A DNA stretch of 64,000 nt from Gemmatirosa kalamazoonensis (GCF_000522985.1 NZ_CP007128.1:248001-312000), one strand, 5' to 3'; shown: positions 36,693 to 46,270, counted from the first letter of the stretch. Translations and numbers: made by a program. Notes: generated from the letters alone by a model not told the origin.

Positions 36693-39194
36693 CTACTCGG
36701 CGCGAAACGCTTCCGTCGGATTCACGCGCGCCGCGCGGCGCGCCGGGATCCAGCAGGCGAGCAGCGCGGATGCGGCGAGCAGCGCCGCCACCGCGCCCAA
36801 CGTCGGGAAGTCGACCGGCTCCACGCCGTAGAGCCGGCTCTTGAGCAGTCGTCCGACGGCGACCGCGCCCGCGGCACCGAAGGCGCCGCCGACGAGCGTG
36901 AGACGGATGCCCTGCCGCAGCACGAGTGTGGTGATGTCGCGCGCGCGTGCACCGAGCGCGACGCGCACCCCGAACTCGCCGGTGCGCTGCGCGACGGCGT
37001 ACGCCACCACGCCGTACAGCCCGATCGCCGCGAGCAGCAGCGCGAGCGCGCCGAACACCGTGAAGGCCGCCGCAGCCACCCGATACGGCCCGAGCGCGGC
37101 CTGGATCGACGCCTCGCCGAGCTGCCGCACGCTCGCGAACTGCACGCGCGAGTCGAGCGACGTGAGGAGCCCGCGGATCGCCGCCATCGTCTGTCGCCGC
37201 ATCGCCGCCGAGGTACCCGGCGCGAGGCGCACCACGAGCTGCGCCGGCCCGTCGCTCTGCGTCGCGAGCGGCGAGTAGTAGATGGGCGCGATGTCGCCCG
37301 TGAGCCCCATGAACCGCGCGTCCTTCACCATGCCGACGACCGTCGTGCACGGCGCGTTGTCCTCCATCCCGGTCTTCACGCACTTGCCGATGACGTCCTC
37401 GCCGGGGAAGACGCGCTTCGCGAACGTCTCGCTCACCACCACGGTGCCCGGCGCGTTGGGCCCGTCGCGGCCGTCGAACGCGCGGCCGCGCAGCACGGGG
37501 ATGCCTAACGTGCGGAAGTACGCCGTGTCCACCGCGTTCGTGAAGAACATGCCGCCCGGCACGCCGGAGACCGCGTCGAGGTCCGTGCGGCCCGGGACCT
37601 TCAGCGTCGCCATCGACACGCCGTCGAACGGCGCGAGCATCACCGGCGACACGCCGACCACGCCCGGCAGCGCGCGCGCCCGCTCCGCCACGCGATCGAG
37701 CAGCGCGCGCGCGTCCTTCGACGGCACCTTGAACGCGTCCCAGTCCACGGATGCGACGAGCGAGTGCCACACGTCGAACCCGACGTCGACGCCCTGCACG
37801 TTGCGGAGCGAGCGGACGAACAGCCCGCCGGCGCCGAGCAGCGCGAGCGACGCCGCGAACTGCACCGCGAGCAGCACCGCGCGCACCGGCGTGGCGCGCG
37901 CCGTGCCGCGCACGCCCGCGCGCAGCAGCTCTCCCGCGTCGCTGCGCGCGGCCTGCACCGCCGGCGCGAGGGCGAAGCCCATCGTCGTGAGCAGCGTCAC
38001 GGCGAGCGCGAACAGCGCCGCGCGGCCGTCCACGAGGTGCTCCAGCCGCGGCATGTTCGGCACGAGCACGAACAGCCGCGCGCCGAGCATCGCGACGAGC
38101 ACGCCGGCCGCGCCGCCGAGCACCGCGAGCACGAGCCCCTCGGCGAGAAGCTGGCGCACGAGCCGCCTGCCACCGGCGCCGAGCGCGACGCGCGTGGCGA
38201 TCTCGCGCCGCCGGCGCTCGGCGCGCGCGACGAGCATGTTCGCGACGTTCGCGCAGACGACGAGGAGCACGGCGCCCGTCGCGCCGAGCATCCAGAGCGG
38301 CACCGGCGCGCTCGACGTGAACGCGCCGTGGCCGAAGTGATCGTTCAGCGCGGCGGCGACGATGCTGCGCGGCCGCTTCTTGTCGAAGCCGAGCACCGGC
38401 CCCGGGTTCGACGCGTCGATGCCGCGCAGCACCGTCGTCGCGACGGCCTCGGCGCGGCGCGCGTCGATGCCCGGCGCGAGCCGCGCGACGACGTTGAGCC
38501 ACTTCATCGACGGCTTGCGGATGAATTTCGCCTGGTAGCCGACCGCGCTCGCCATGCTCGTAGGGAGGAACACGTCCGCCGGCGTCAGCTCGACGCCGCC
38601 GAAGCCCTCGGGCATGATGCCGACGACGGTGAACGGGCGACCGTTCACGCGGATGGTGCGGCCGACGAGCGCGCGGTCGCCGTCGAACGCTCGGCGCCAG
38701 TACGCGTAGCCGAGCACCGCGACCGGCGCGGCGTCGAACGTGGAGTCCTCGCCCGCGGTGAACGTGCGACCGATGAACGGCCGCGCGCCGAGCGTGGCGA
38801 AGTACGACGCGTCGGCGATCGTCATCTGCGCTTTCGGCGGCTCGCCGCCCGATTCCGCCGCGGCGCCGTCCGCGCTCACGACCGCCGTGCCGGTCGTGTA
38901 CGCGCCGAGCTTCGCGAACGTCTCGTGCCGCGCGCGCAGCGCCGCGACGTCGGCGAACGAGTGGTTGATGTTGAAGAAGACCTGCTGCCCCGGCACCGGC
39001 GGCATCGTCACGTTCAGGCGCCGGACCTCCTCCGGCGCGCGCACGCCGGACGGCGCGCGGAAGAACAGTGCGTCGACCGCCCCGAACGTCGCGACGTTGA
39101 CGCCGATGCCTAACGCGAGCACGATCGCCACGACGATCGTGAAGCCGGGCGTGCGGCGGAGCTGGCGGAGCGCGAGGCGCAGGTCGTTGCTCAT
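36693..39194 (-). CDS. ADOP permease, array member 5, paired with ATPase
   Basis: 833 residues starting MSNDLRLALRQLRRTPGF; TM1 LALGIGVNVATFGAVDAL. It is the most diverged member: periplasmic LNVTMPPVPGQQVFFNINHS, DIAPIYYSPLATQSDGPAQL, and three Cys residues in the second domain region (GKCVKTGMEDNAPCTTVVG). The central block reads LLVVCANVANMLVARAERRRRE and the end CWIPARRAARVNPTEAFRAE. It lies only 7 bp after the ATPase at 39202, making this the clearest permease-ATPase pair in the array. Confidence 0.88.
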   Translation of the reverse strand: MSNDLRLALRQLRRTPGFTIVVAIVLALGIGVNVATFGAVDALFFRAPSGVRAPEEVRRLNVTMPPVPGQQVFFNINHSFADVAALRARHETFAKLGAYTTGTAVVSADGAAAESGGEPPKAQMTIADASYFATLGARPFIGRTFTAGEDSTFDAAPVAVLGYAYWRRAFDGDRALVGRTIRVNGRPFTVVGIMPEGFGGVELTPADVFLPTSMASAVGYQAKFIRKPSMKWLNVVARLAPGIDARRAEAVATTVLRGIDASNPGPVLGFDKKRPRSIVAAALNDHFGHGAFTSSAPVPLWMLGATGAVLLVVCANVANMLVARAERRRREIATRVALGAGGRRLVRQLLAEGLVLAVLGGAAGVLVAMLGARLFVLVPNMPRLEHLVDGRAALFALAVTLLTTMGFALAPAVQAARSDAGELLRAGVRGTARATPVRAVLLAVQFAASLALLGAGGLFVRSLRNVQGVDVGFDVWHSLVASVDWDAFKVPSKDARALLDRVAERARALPGVVGVSPVMLAPFDGVSMATLKVPGRTDLDAVSGVPGGMFFTNAVDTAYFRTLGIPVLRGRAFDGRDGPNAPGTVVVSETFAKRVFPGEDVIGKCVKTGMEDNAPCTTVVGMVKDARFMGLTGDIAPIYYSPLATQSDGPAQLVVRLAPGTSAAMRRQTMAAIRGLLTSLDSRVQFASVRQLGEASIQAALGPYRVAAAAFTVFGALALLLAAIGLYGVVAYAVAQRTGEFGVRVALGARARDITTLVLRQGIRLTLVGGAFGAAGAVAVGRLLKSRLYGVEPVDFPTLGAVAALLAASALLACWIPARRAARVNPTEAFRAE

Positions 39195-39201
39195 CGATTC
39201 C

Positions 39202-39942
39202 TCAGTTCTTCTCGTCCGACACGACCCAGCCGTCCTTCAGGTTCACGATGCGGCTGCCGTAGCGCGCGTTCTCCTCGGAGTGCGTGACCTGGATGATCGT
39301 CGTGCCCTGGCGGTTGAGCCGCGTGAACAGCTCCATGATCTCGCGCGCCTGCGCCGAGTGCAGGTTGCCCGTCGGCTCGTCGGCGAGGAGGAGCGTGGGC
39401 TTCGCGATCACGGCGCGCGCGATGCCGACGAGCTGCTGCTGGCCGCCGGAGAGCTGGCGCGGGAAGAGATCCTTCTTGCCGACCATGCCGAAGCGGTCGA
39501 GCGCGTCCGCGACGAGCGCCTGCCGCTCGCTCTTCTTCACGCCGCGGTAGTCGAGCGGCACGTCGAGGTTCTCGGCCACCGTGAGGTCGTCGAGCAGGTG
39601 GTACTGCTGGAAGACGAAGCCGACGTGGCGGCGGCCTAACGCGGTGCGGTCGCGCGGCGCGAGGCGGTGCACGGCGTGGCCGGCGAACTCGAAGTCGCCC
39701 GTCCACTGGTGGTCGAGGAGGCCGAGGATGGCGAGCAGCGTGGACTTGCCCGCACCCGAGGGGCCCATGATGGTGACGAACTCGCCGGGTCTCACGTCGA
39801 GCGAGATGCGGCGCAGCACGTACTGCTTGCCCCCGCCGACGTCGTACGACTTCTCGACGTCGTGCAGTGACACGAGCGGCGCGCCGGGGGGCAGCTCGAG
39901 CGCGGCGTCGGTGGGCGCGGGGGCGGATCCGAAGAGCGGCAT
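39202..39942 (-). CDS. ABC transporter ATPase, LolD/MacB type
   Basis: A 246-residue ATPase. I choose ATG 39942 ([12 protein letters not shown]) because the conserved fold begins about 24 residues later ([19 protein letters not shown]). Motifs: Walker [11 protein letters not shown]-loop VFQQYHLL, signature [14 protein letters not shown], Walker [12 protein letters not shown] and switch His in [20 protein letters not shown] with Leu-Val in place of Arg-Val is a small deviation. It precedes array member 5 by 7 bp. It probably energises that permease and perhaps the ones downstream. Confidence 0.9.
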   Translation of the reverse strand: MPLFGSAPAPTDAALELPPGAPLVSLHDVEKSYDVGGGKQYVLRRISLDVRPGEFVTIMGPSGAGKSTLLAILGLLDHQWTGDFEFAGHAVHRLAPRDRTALGRRHVGFVFQQYHLLDDLTVAENLDVPLDYRGVKKSERQALVADALDRFGMVGKKDLFPRQLSGGQQQLVGIARAVIAKPTLLLADEPTGNLHSAQAREIMELFTRLNRQGTTIIQVTHSEENARYGSRIVNLKDGWVVSDEKN

Positions 39943-40119
39943 GAGAGGCGGGGCTGGAGGATCGAACGGCCGGGTGCAAGGGAAGGCGCGTGCCACGCGG
40001 GCACGTCATCAACTACCGATGACGCAACGACTTACGCAAGCCGTGCGGGACGCCGAGGCGCGATGCTGTCCGCGCATGGGATTCCGGCGTCCCACTCCCG
40101 GACACCTGGGGGGAGGGGA

Positions 40120-40436
40120 TGGTTGGTACGGCGGGACGATCGACGGCGGGACGACGAACGGCGGGACGATCGACGGCGGGACGTCGAACGGCGGGACGAT
40201 CCAGGGCGGGATCGCTCGCGCGCGATCGTAGTTACCTGGGGGGCTCCCCCCCCTTCGCCCAAGGTGCTGCGCGCCGATTGCGCTCCGGTACCAATCCGAC
40301 GCCGACCGGGTCCCTCCGAACGCCGCAGGATCCCGCCGTAGATCGTCCCGCCGTAGATCGTCCCGCCGTAGACGTCCCGCCGTAGACGTCCCGCCGTAGA
40401 CGTCCCGCCGTAGACGTCCCGCCGTTCGTCCTCCCC
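40120..40436. repeat. palindromic region with 15-bp tandem units
   Basis: In the 499-bp gap between the ATPase start (39942) and the stop of array member 6 (40442). The left part (about 40130-40215) repeats CGGCGGGACGATCGA five times with small changes; the right part (about 40325-40436) repeats CCGCCGTAGATCGTC or CCGCCGTAGACGTC about seven times. The two are complementary in the core (GGCGGGACGATC against GATCGTCCCGCC). The unique middle (40220-40320) shows no gene. The gap also must hold the ATPase promoter. Confidence 0.82.
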
Positions 40437-40441
40437 CCCTC

Positions 40442-42829
40442 TCACTCGTTCCTTAGCACCTCCGCCGGATCCACCCGCGCCGCGCGCCGCGCCGGCACCA
40501 CGCTCGCCGCGAGCGCCACCAGCGCGAGCAGCAGCGGCGCGGCGACGAACGCCACCGGGTCCGTCGGCGTCACGCCGAACAGCACCCGCCGCATCACCTG
40601 CGACACCGCGAGCGCGAGCGCGATCCCCACCGCGAGCCCGATCCCCGTGAGCGCGAGCCCGCGCCGCGCGACGAGGCGCACCACCTGCCCGCCGCGCGCG
40701 CCGAGCGCCACGCGCACCCCGATCTCGCGCGACCGCTGCGACACCGCGTAGGCCGTGAGCCCGTACACGCCGGCCGCCGCCAGCACGAGCGCGGCGATGC
40801 CGAACGCGCCGAACAGCGCCGAGAACACCTTCGGCTGCCAGTGCGTGTCGCGGATCACCGTCTCCATCGGCGTGACGTCCACGGGCGCGATCCCGGGCGC
40901 CGCCCCGCGCAGCGCGGCGCGCATCGCCGGCGCGAGCGTCACCGTCGGCGCCGTCGACCGCACGACGAACGTCGCGATCCCTGGCGGCTCGGCCCCGAAC
41001 GGGAGATAGAGCTCCACCGTCGGCGGCTCGTTGAGCCCCCACTGCTGCACGTCGCCCACCACGCCGACGACCGTCGCCCACTTCCCGCGCCCGCGCGGCC
41101 CGAGATGCACCCGGCCGCCTAACGCGGAGCGCCCGGGCCACAGCGAGCGCGCCATCGCCGAGCTGACGATCACCACCGTGGTGTCGCGCGACTCGACCGC
41201 CGTGAAGTCGCGTCCGGCGAGCACCGGCACGCCCAGCGCGCGGAACCAGCCGGGCGTCACCGCGTTCCACGTGACCTCGCGGCGCCCGTCGTCCTCGCGG
41301 AGCGCCATGCCGTCGACGTCCACGCGCGTGACGTCGGCGCCGCGCATCGGCACCTGCGTCGCCGCGGCGGCCGCGCGCACGCCCGGCAGCGACGCGAGCC
41401 GCTCCACCGTACGCGCCACCGCGTCGTCGCGCGCGCCACCGATCTCGTAGCCGCCCCCGGCGAACACCACGCGCAGCGTCAGCAGGCCGCGCGTGTCGAA
41501 CCCCGGATCCACGCGCTGCAGCGCGGCGATGCTGCGCCCGAGCAGCGATGCGCCGATGACGAGGACGAGCGACAGCGCGAGCTGCGCGACGACGAGCGCG
41601 CCGCGCGTGCGCGTCTGCTGCACGCCGCCGGCCGAACGCGCCCCCGCGACGCCGAGCGCCTGGCGCGACGCGCGCAGCGCGGCCGGCAGCCCCGCGACGA
41701 GGCCGGCGAGCAGCGCCGCGCCTAACGCGTACGCGAACACGCGTCGGTCGGTCGAAAAGTCCATCCACGCCGGCTGCTCCACCGGGATGGCGGCGAGGAA
41801 TCCGCGCAGTCCCCACGAGGCGAGCAGCAGGCCGATCGCGCCCGCCGCGAGCGCGAGCAGCGTCGACTCGCACAGCACGAGCGACAGCAGCCGTCCACGA
41901 TGCGCGCCGAGCGCGGCACGCATCGCCAGCTCGCGCTCGCGCGACGCGCCGCGCGCCACCACCACGTTCGCCGCGTTCGCGCAGGCGATGAGCAGCACGA
42001 GCAGCGTCGCCGCCTGGAAGATCGCGAGCGCCGGCCGCATCTCGCTCATCATGTCGTCGCGCATCGTGCGCACCGTCGGCCGCCACCCGGCGTTCGTCGT
42101 CGGGTACTGCGCCTCGAGCCGCCGCGCGACGACGTCGAGCTCCGTGCGCGCCGCCTCGAGCGACACGCCGGCGCGGAGACGCGCCACGCCGGTCACCGCG
42201 TGGTCCCCGCGCACGTCGCGCGTCGGGTCGAGCGTGAGCGGCGTCCACAGCCCCTCCGTCGACGGAAACGCGAACCCCTCCGGCATCACGCCGACGACGG
42301 TGTACGGCTCCCCGTTCACGAGCACGCGCCGCCCCACCACGGCGCGGTCGCCGTCGAACAGCCGCTGCCACGTGTCGAACGACACGATCGCCACGCGCCC
42401 CTGCCCCGGCCGCTCCTCCTCCGCCACGAAGCCTCGACCGAGCAGCGGACGCACGCCGAGCACGGCAAACAGCGACGCGCTCACCGCCGTGCCCTCCACG
42501 TACGCCGCGCCGCTCGCCGTCTGCACGTTGTAGCCGCGCCCCTGGTACGCGGCGAAGCCGACGAACGCGCGCGCGGCGCCGCGGTAATCGGCGAAGTCGG
42601 GCAGCGACAGCGACCCGCGCACGCCGCCCGGCGCCTCGGCGCGCCGCTCGCGCACGACGACGAGCCGCCCCGGATCCGCGTACGGCAGTGGACGCAGCAG
42701 CAGCGCGTTCACGATCCCGAACATCGTCGTCGTGACGGCGAGGCCGAGCGTGAGGCACAGCACCACGACGCCGGACGACGACGGCGAGCGCACGGCGGCG
42801 CGCGCGGCGTGGCGGAGATCGGTCAGCAT
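40442..42829 (-). CDS. ADOP permease, array member 6
   Basis: 795 residues. ATG 42829 (MLTDLRHAARAAVRSP) is preferred over an upstream in-frame start since AGGAGG lies just 5-6 bp before it, one of the best ribosome sites in the window. TM1 is LTLGLAVTTTMFGIVNAL. The central block is LLIACANAANVVVARGASRERE; the end is SVVPARRAARVDPAEVLRNE. Its upstream neighbour is the palindrome arm at 42843-42915, directly behind the ribosome site. Confidence 0.88.
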   Translation of the reverse strand: MLTDLRHAARAAVRSPSSSGVVVLCLTLGLAVTTTMFGIVNALLLRPLPYADPGRLVVVRERRAEAPGGVRGSLSLPDFADYRGAARAFVGFAAYQGRGYNVQTASGAAYVEGTAVSASLFAVLGVRPLLGRGFVAEEERPGQGRVAIVSFDTWQRLFDGDRAVVGRRVLVNGEPYTVVGVMPEGFAFPSTEGLWTPLTLDPTRDVRGDHAVTGVARLRAGVSLEAARTELDVVARRLEAQYPTTNAGWRPTVRTMRDDMMSEMRPALAIFQAATLLVLLIACANAANVVVARGASRERELAMRAALGAHRGRLLSLVLCESTLLALAAGAIGLLLASWGLRGFLAAIPVEQPAWMDFSTDRRVFAYALGAALLAGLVAGLPAALRASRQALGVAGARSAGGVQQTRTRGALVVAQLALSLVLVIGASLLGRSIAALQRVDPGFDTRGLLTLRVVFAGGGYEIGGARDDAVARTVERLASLPGVRAAAAATQVPMRGADVTRVDVDGMALREDDGRREVTWNAVTPGWFRALGVPVLAGRDFTAVESRDTTVVIVSSAMARSLWPGRSALGGRVHLGPRGRGKWATVVGVVGDVQQWGLNEPPTVELYLPFGAEPPGIATFVVRSTAPTVTLAPAMRAALRGAAPGIAPVDVTPMETVIRDTHWQPKVFSALFGAFGIAALVLAAAGVYGLTAYAVSQRSREIGVRVALGARGGQVVRLVARRGLALTGIGLAVGIALALAVSQVMRRVLFGVTPTDPVAFVAAPLLLALVALAASVVPARRAARVDPAEVLRNE

Positions 42830-42842
42830 CGTTCCTCCTGAT

Positions 42843-42915
42843 GGCGCTGATGACGGCGCGGGCGGTACGGCGCGGACGGTGCGGCGCGATGATGCGCGAA
42901 CGACGCTCACACCGC
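42843..42915 (-). repeat. dispersed palindromic repeat, left arm (copy C)
   Basis: A 73-bp segment whose reverse complement matches 43412-43484 at about 60 of 73 positions, with the shared ends GGCGCTGATGACGGCGCGGG against CCCGCGCCGTCATCGGCGCC. It also matches the right half of copies A and B. The partner arm lies 500 bp away on the other side of the four-helix-bundle gene. Confidence 0.85.
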
Positions 42916-43032
42916 GGCACTGCGCCGCACTGCGCCGCCCTGCGTCGTGAGGGATCGGGGTGCGTTGATTCGGTTGGTGCGGTGGATTCGGACGCGCGAT
43001 GGTGGATCGGTCAACCCGTCCTCTGATCGCTC

Positions 43033-43389
43033 ATGGGTTCCTATCGAGACCTCCGCGTGTGGAAGGAGTCGTTCGATCTCTCGCTCGACATCGATCGGCT
43101 CGCCGACCAGCTCCCGCGAAAGCGCGCTGCGCTTGCCGATCAGATCCGCCGCTCCAGCGAGGGAATCCCGCGTTCGATCGCCGAGGGCCACGGCCGCTCG
43201 GACGCCGACTTCGCGCGCTACCTCGACATCGCGGAAGGCTCACTGCACGAGCTGGAGACCGACATCATGCGCATCGGCATACGCTCCCTGGCCCCATCGA
43301 AGGACGTCATCGACATCGAGCGCCGCATCCGTCACGTCCAACAACTGCTCTCCGGCCTCCTGCGCTGCCTCCGCCCACCCACCACCTGA
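43033..43389 (+). CDS. four-helix bundle protein (23S rRNA-IVS/Avd-like)
   Basis: A 118-residue protein of the four-helix bundle family first seen in 23S rRNA intervening sequences and related to DGR Avd proteins. Blocks: YRDLRVWKESFDLSLDID, then RRSSEGIPRSIAEGHGRSD and FARYLDIAEGSLHELETDI. These SIPSNIAEG-like and ARGSxxELExQ-like motifs are diagnostic. It is the only plus-strand gene inside the permease array and sits between two inverted 73-bp arms. No reverse transcriptase, template repeat or rRNA is nearby, so neither DGR nor rRNA insertion applies. Its role is unknown; a small mobile cassette is suggested. Confidence 0.9.
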   Translation: MGSYRDLRVWKESFDLSLDIDRLADQLPRKRAALADQIRRSSEGIPRSIAEGHGRSDADFARYLDIAEGSLHELETDIMRIGIRSLAPSKDVIDIERRIRHVQQLLSGLLRCLRPPTT

Positions 43390-43411
43390 CCCCATAGCAC
43401 GGCGCCGTTGA

Positions 43412-43484
43412 GCGGTGTTTGCGTCTCTAGCGCCTCATCGCGCCGCATCGTAAGCGCAGTATCGCCCGCGCCGTCATCGGCGCC
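43412..43484 (+). repeat. dispersed palindromic repeat, right arm (copy D)
   Basis: Partner of 42843-42915. It starts 22 bp after the four-helix-bundle stop and ends 3 bp before the stop codon of array member 7 at 43488. Its core GCGGTGTTTGCGTC is diverged from copies A-C, while the last 30 bp are nearly identical. Confidence 0.85.
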
Positions 43485-43487
43485 GTT

Positions 43488-45932
43488 TCATTCGGCCCGC
43501 AGGGCGATCGTCGGCTCCACGCGCGCCGCCCGCCTCGCCGGAATCGCCCCCGCCCCCACCGCCACGACCGACAGCAGCACCGTCACGCCGAACAGCACGC
43601 CGGGATCGAGTGGATCCGTGCCGAGCAGCATCCCGCGCATGACGCGCGTGGACGCCGCCGCGCCCAGCAGCCCGAGCGCCGCGCCCGCCGCGGCGAGCCG
43701 CACCGCGCGTCCGCCGACGAGCGCCAGGATGTCGCGCCGCGTCGCCCCTAACGTGAGCCGGATGCCGATCTCGCGCGTGCGCCGCGCCACCCCGTACGCG
43801 ATCACGCCGTACACGCCGACGGCCGTGACGAGCACCGCGAACGCGGACAGCGCCGTGAGCGTCACCGCGATGAGCCAGAACGGCCGCGCCGTGGCGCGCG
43901 CCCCCGCGGCGAGCGTCTGCACGCGCTCCACCGGCTCCTCGGGCAGCGCCGCCGCCACCGCGCCGGGGATCGCCGCGACGAGCGCGCGCACGTCGGCCGG
44001 CGTGCGCGCCCGCGCGAGCACCGACAGCGGACGGCCCGGCCACTGCGCGAACGGCACGTACGCCAGGTTCTGCACGCGCGTCGACGTGCCGGTGCGCGGC
44101 TCGTCGGCGACGACGCCGACCACCGTGCGCCACGCGACCGTCGCCTCGCTCGGCCCGAGCTTGAGCCGACGGCCTAACGCCGACGCGCCGGGCCACAGGC
44201 GCCGCGCCATCGCCTCGTTGATGACGACGACCGGCTCCGCGCCCGCGCCGTCGGCCGCCGTCGTCAGCCGGCCGCTCACCGCGCGCAGCGCGCGCGCCTG
44301 CCACCATCCCGGCGTCACGGCGTACGCGAAGCGCGGCGACGCACCCGCGGGCGTCGCGCCCCCCTCGATCGTGATCGCCCGGTCGCTCGCGCCGAAGCCG
44401 GCGAGGAACTCGAACCGCGACGCACCCGCCGCCTCCACGCCCGGCAGCCGCGTGACGCGCTCGGCGAGCTGCTCGGCCGCCGCCGCGACGCGCGACGAGT
44501 CGACCCACAGCGTGTCGAGCAGCGCGACGTCGGCCGACACGAGGCGCGTCGCGTCGGCGCCCTCCGCGGGGCGCATGAGACGCAGCGAGGTCTTCACGAG
44601 CAGCCCCGCGCCGGCGAGCAGCATGAGCGACGCGGCGAGCTCGCCGACGACGAGCGCGTCGCGCATCCGGCTCTGGCGCCGCGTGGCGCTCGCCGTCGGC
44701 GCGGAGTCCTTCAGCGCCGCCTGCACGTCCGGGCGCGCCGCGCGCCGCGCCACGCCGCCGCCGACGATCGCCACCGTGAGCGCGGTGACGCCGACGCAGA
44801 ACAGCACCGCGCGCCAGTCCATCCGCAGCTCGATCCAGTACGGGATCGACCCCTCGACCTGCGCGGCGATCGCCGTCAGCGCGGCCCGCGCGGCGAGGAA
44901 GCCGGCCGCGGCGCCCATCGCCGCGAGCACCGCCACTTCGACGATGACGTGCCGCGCGAGCTGCCGCCCGCCGGCGCCTAACGCGGCGCGTACCGCGAGC
45001 TCGCGCCACCGCCCCGCGGCGCGCGCGAGCAGCAGCCCGGCGAGGTTCGCGCACACCACGAGCTGCACGAGCACCACGGCGCCGAACAGCGTCCAGCCGA
45101 AGATGGCCTCGTCCCCCGCCATGTCGGTGCGCAGCGGCGTCACCGCCGCGCTCCACTCGGCCTGCGTCTCGGGATGCGCGCGCTCGATCGCCCGCGCGAG
45201 CGTCGCCATCTCCGCCGATGCCGCGGGCGCGCCGACGCCGCGCCGCAGTCGCGCGACGACGCCGAGCTCGCGCGCGTCGCGTCCCGTGCTCGCGGTCGAC
45301 GGCGTGAGCGGCACCCACAGCTCGGCGAACTCCGGAAAGCGGAAGCGCGGCGCGAGCACGCCGACGACGACGTGCGCGAGCCCGTTCAGTCGCACCGTGC
45401 GTCCGACGATCGACGAGTCGCCGCCGAAGCGGCGCTGCCACAGCGCGTGGCCGAGCACCACGACGCGCACCGCGTCGCGCCCCTCGTCGGCCGCGACGAG
45501 CGAGCGGCCCAGCACCGGCCGCGCGCCGACGAGCGCGAGCAGCGGCGCCGTCGCCACCGCGCCCTGCACGCGCTCCGCGACGCGCCGCGCGCGTCCCGCG
45601 GCCACCGTCCCCTCGTCGCCGCCGAGCACCACGCCGCGCTCCACGTACGCGCCCATCGCGTCGAACGACCGCGCGTCGCGCTTCCAGTCGAGGAACCCCT
45701 CGTACGACGTGCCCACGCCGCACCCCGCGCACAGCTTCGTCGCGCTCGTCTCGTGCACGTCGACGAGCCGCTCGGCGTCGGGGAACGGGATCGGGCGGAG
45801 CGCGACCGCGTCCAGAAGGCTGAACGCCACCGTGTTCGCGCCGAGTCCGACGGCGAGGCAGAGCACCGCGGCGAACGTGAACGCGGGCGCGCGGCGCAGC
45901 AGGCGAAGCACCAACCGCAGATCGGTCGACAC
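43488..45932 (-). CDS. ADOP permease, array member 7
   Basis: 814 residues from GTG 45932 (STDLRLVLRLLRRAPAF), chosen by alignment with the other members' starts; the open frame begins 15 codons earlier. TM1 is LAVGLGANTVAFSLLDAV. The first periplasmic domain has a short Cys pair, KLCAGCGVGTSYEGF, absent from the others. The central block QLVVCANLAGLLLARAAGR and the end GAIPARRAARVEPTIALRAE are the most diverged of the array. Its 5' gap to member 8 holds a nested palindrome. Confidence 0.87.
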   Translation of the reverse strand: MSTDLRLVLRLLRRAPAFTFAAVLCLAVGLGANTVAFSLLDAVALRPIPFPDAERLVDVHETSATKLCAGCGVGTSYEGFLDWKRDARSFDAMGAYVERGVVLGGDEGTVAAGRARRVAERVQGAVATAPLLALVGARPVLGRSLVAADEGRDAVRVVVLGHALWQRRFGGDSSIVGRTVRLNGLAHVVVGVLAPRFRFPEFAELWVPLTPSTASTGRDARELGVVARLRRGVGAPAASAEMATLARAIERAHPETQAEWSAAVTPLRTDMAGDEAIFGWTLFGAVVLVQLVVCANLAGLLLARAAGRWRELAVRAALGAGGRQLARHVIVEVAVLAAMGAAAGFLAARAALTAIAAQVEGSIPYWIELRMDWRAVLFCVGVTALTVAIVGGGVARRAARPDVQAALKDSAPTASATRRQSRMRDALVVGELAASLMLLAGAGLLVKTSLRLMRPAEGADATRLVSADVALLDTLWVDSSRVAAAAEQLAERVTRLPGVEAAGASRFEFLAGFGASDRAITIEGGATPAGASPRFAYAVTPGWWQARALRAVSGRLTTAADGAGAEPVVVINEAMARRLWPGASALGRRLKLGPSEATVAWRTVVGVVADEPRTGTSTRVQNLAYVPFAQWPGRPLSVLARARTPADVRALVAAIPGAVAAALPEEPVERVQTLAAGARATARPFWLIAVTLTALSAFAVLVTAVGVYGVIAYGVARRTREIGIRLTLGATRRDILALVGGRAVRLAAAGAALGLLGAAASTRVMRGMLLGTDPLDPGVLFGVTVLLSVVAVGAGAIPARRAARVEPTIALRAE

Positions 45933-46109
45933 GGCGGTGGGGGCGAGAGGTCGTGGTCGGAACCCGGTGCACCGCAAGGAAAGCCGCGTGCCAACCGATG
46001 TACCGCCTAACCTTCACTCCCGCAACACGTTGGAATTCCGCGGCCGCCGTGCGCTGTGCGGACGTGAAAAACGGCGTCCCGGAACCGGACACTGTGGCCG
46101 TGGCATGTC

Positions 46110-46270
46110 GCACGCGGAGACGCGGAGAACGCGGAGAACTGCCTTGGCTGTGTGAATGAACCGCGGAGGACGCAGAGGGCCGCAGAGGACAACCAATTGC
46201 TGTTGGTTCTCCTCTGCGGCCCGCTGCGTCCTCTGCGGTTCAATGTCGTTCTCCGCAGCTCCGCGTGAGA
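46110..46270. repeat. nested double palindrome
   Basis: Outer arms 46110-46140 (ACGCGGAGAACGCGGAGAAC) and 46247-46270 (TTCTCCGCAGCTCCGCGTGA) enclose a second palindrome, 46159-46195 (ACCGCGGAGGACGCAGAGGG) against 46203-46240 (CCTCTGCGGCCCGCTGCGTC). The outer pair is the same family as the element inside the PQQ dehydrogenase gene at 57233-57314, including the shared edge GCGTGAGATCCG. It fills most of the 349-bp gap 45933-46281; no gene is supported there. Confidence 0.85.

Noticed and set aside
34042-38502. A 1486-codon open frame on the minus strand
   Set aside because: It overlaps two clear permeases in another frame, is composed of Arg/Ala/Gly strings, and has no domain. Long shadow frames are expected at this G+C content. 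The same applies to the 956-codon frame at 51744-54614 and the 962-codon frame at 40032-42920.
40025-40036. 12-mer CAACGACTTACG shared with 50931-50942, upstream of both ATPase-containing units
   Set aside because: A shared 12-mer is expected many times by chance in 64 kb, and the distances to the genes differ. There is no further similarity around the two sites.
42843-43484. Diversity-generating retroelement based on the Avd-like four-helix-bundle protein
   Set aside because: No reverse transcriptase, no template/variable repeat pair and no C-type lectin target are present; the inverted repeats are arms of a palindromic family found elsewhere.
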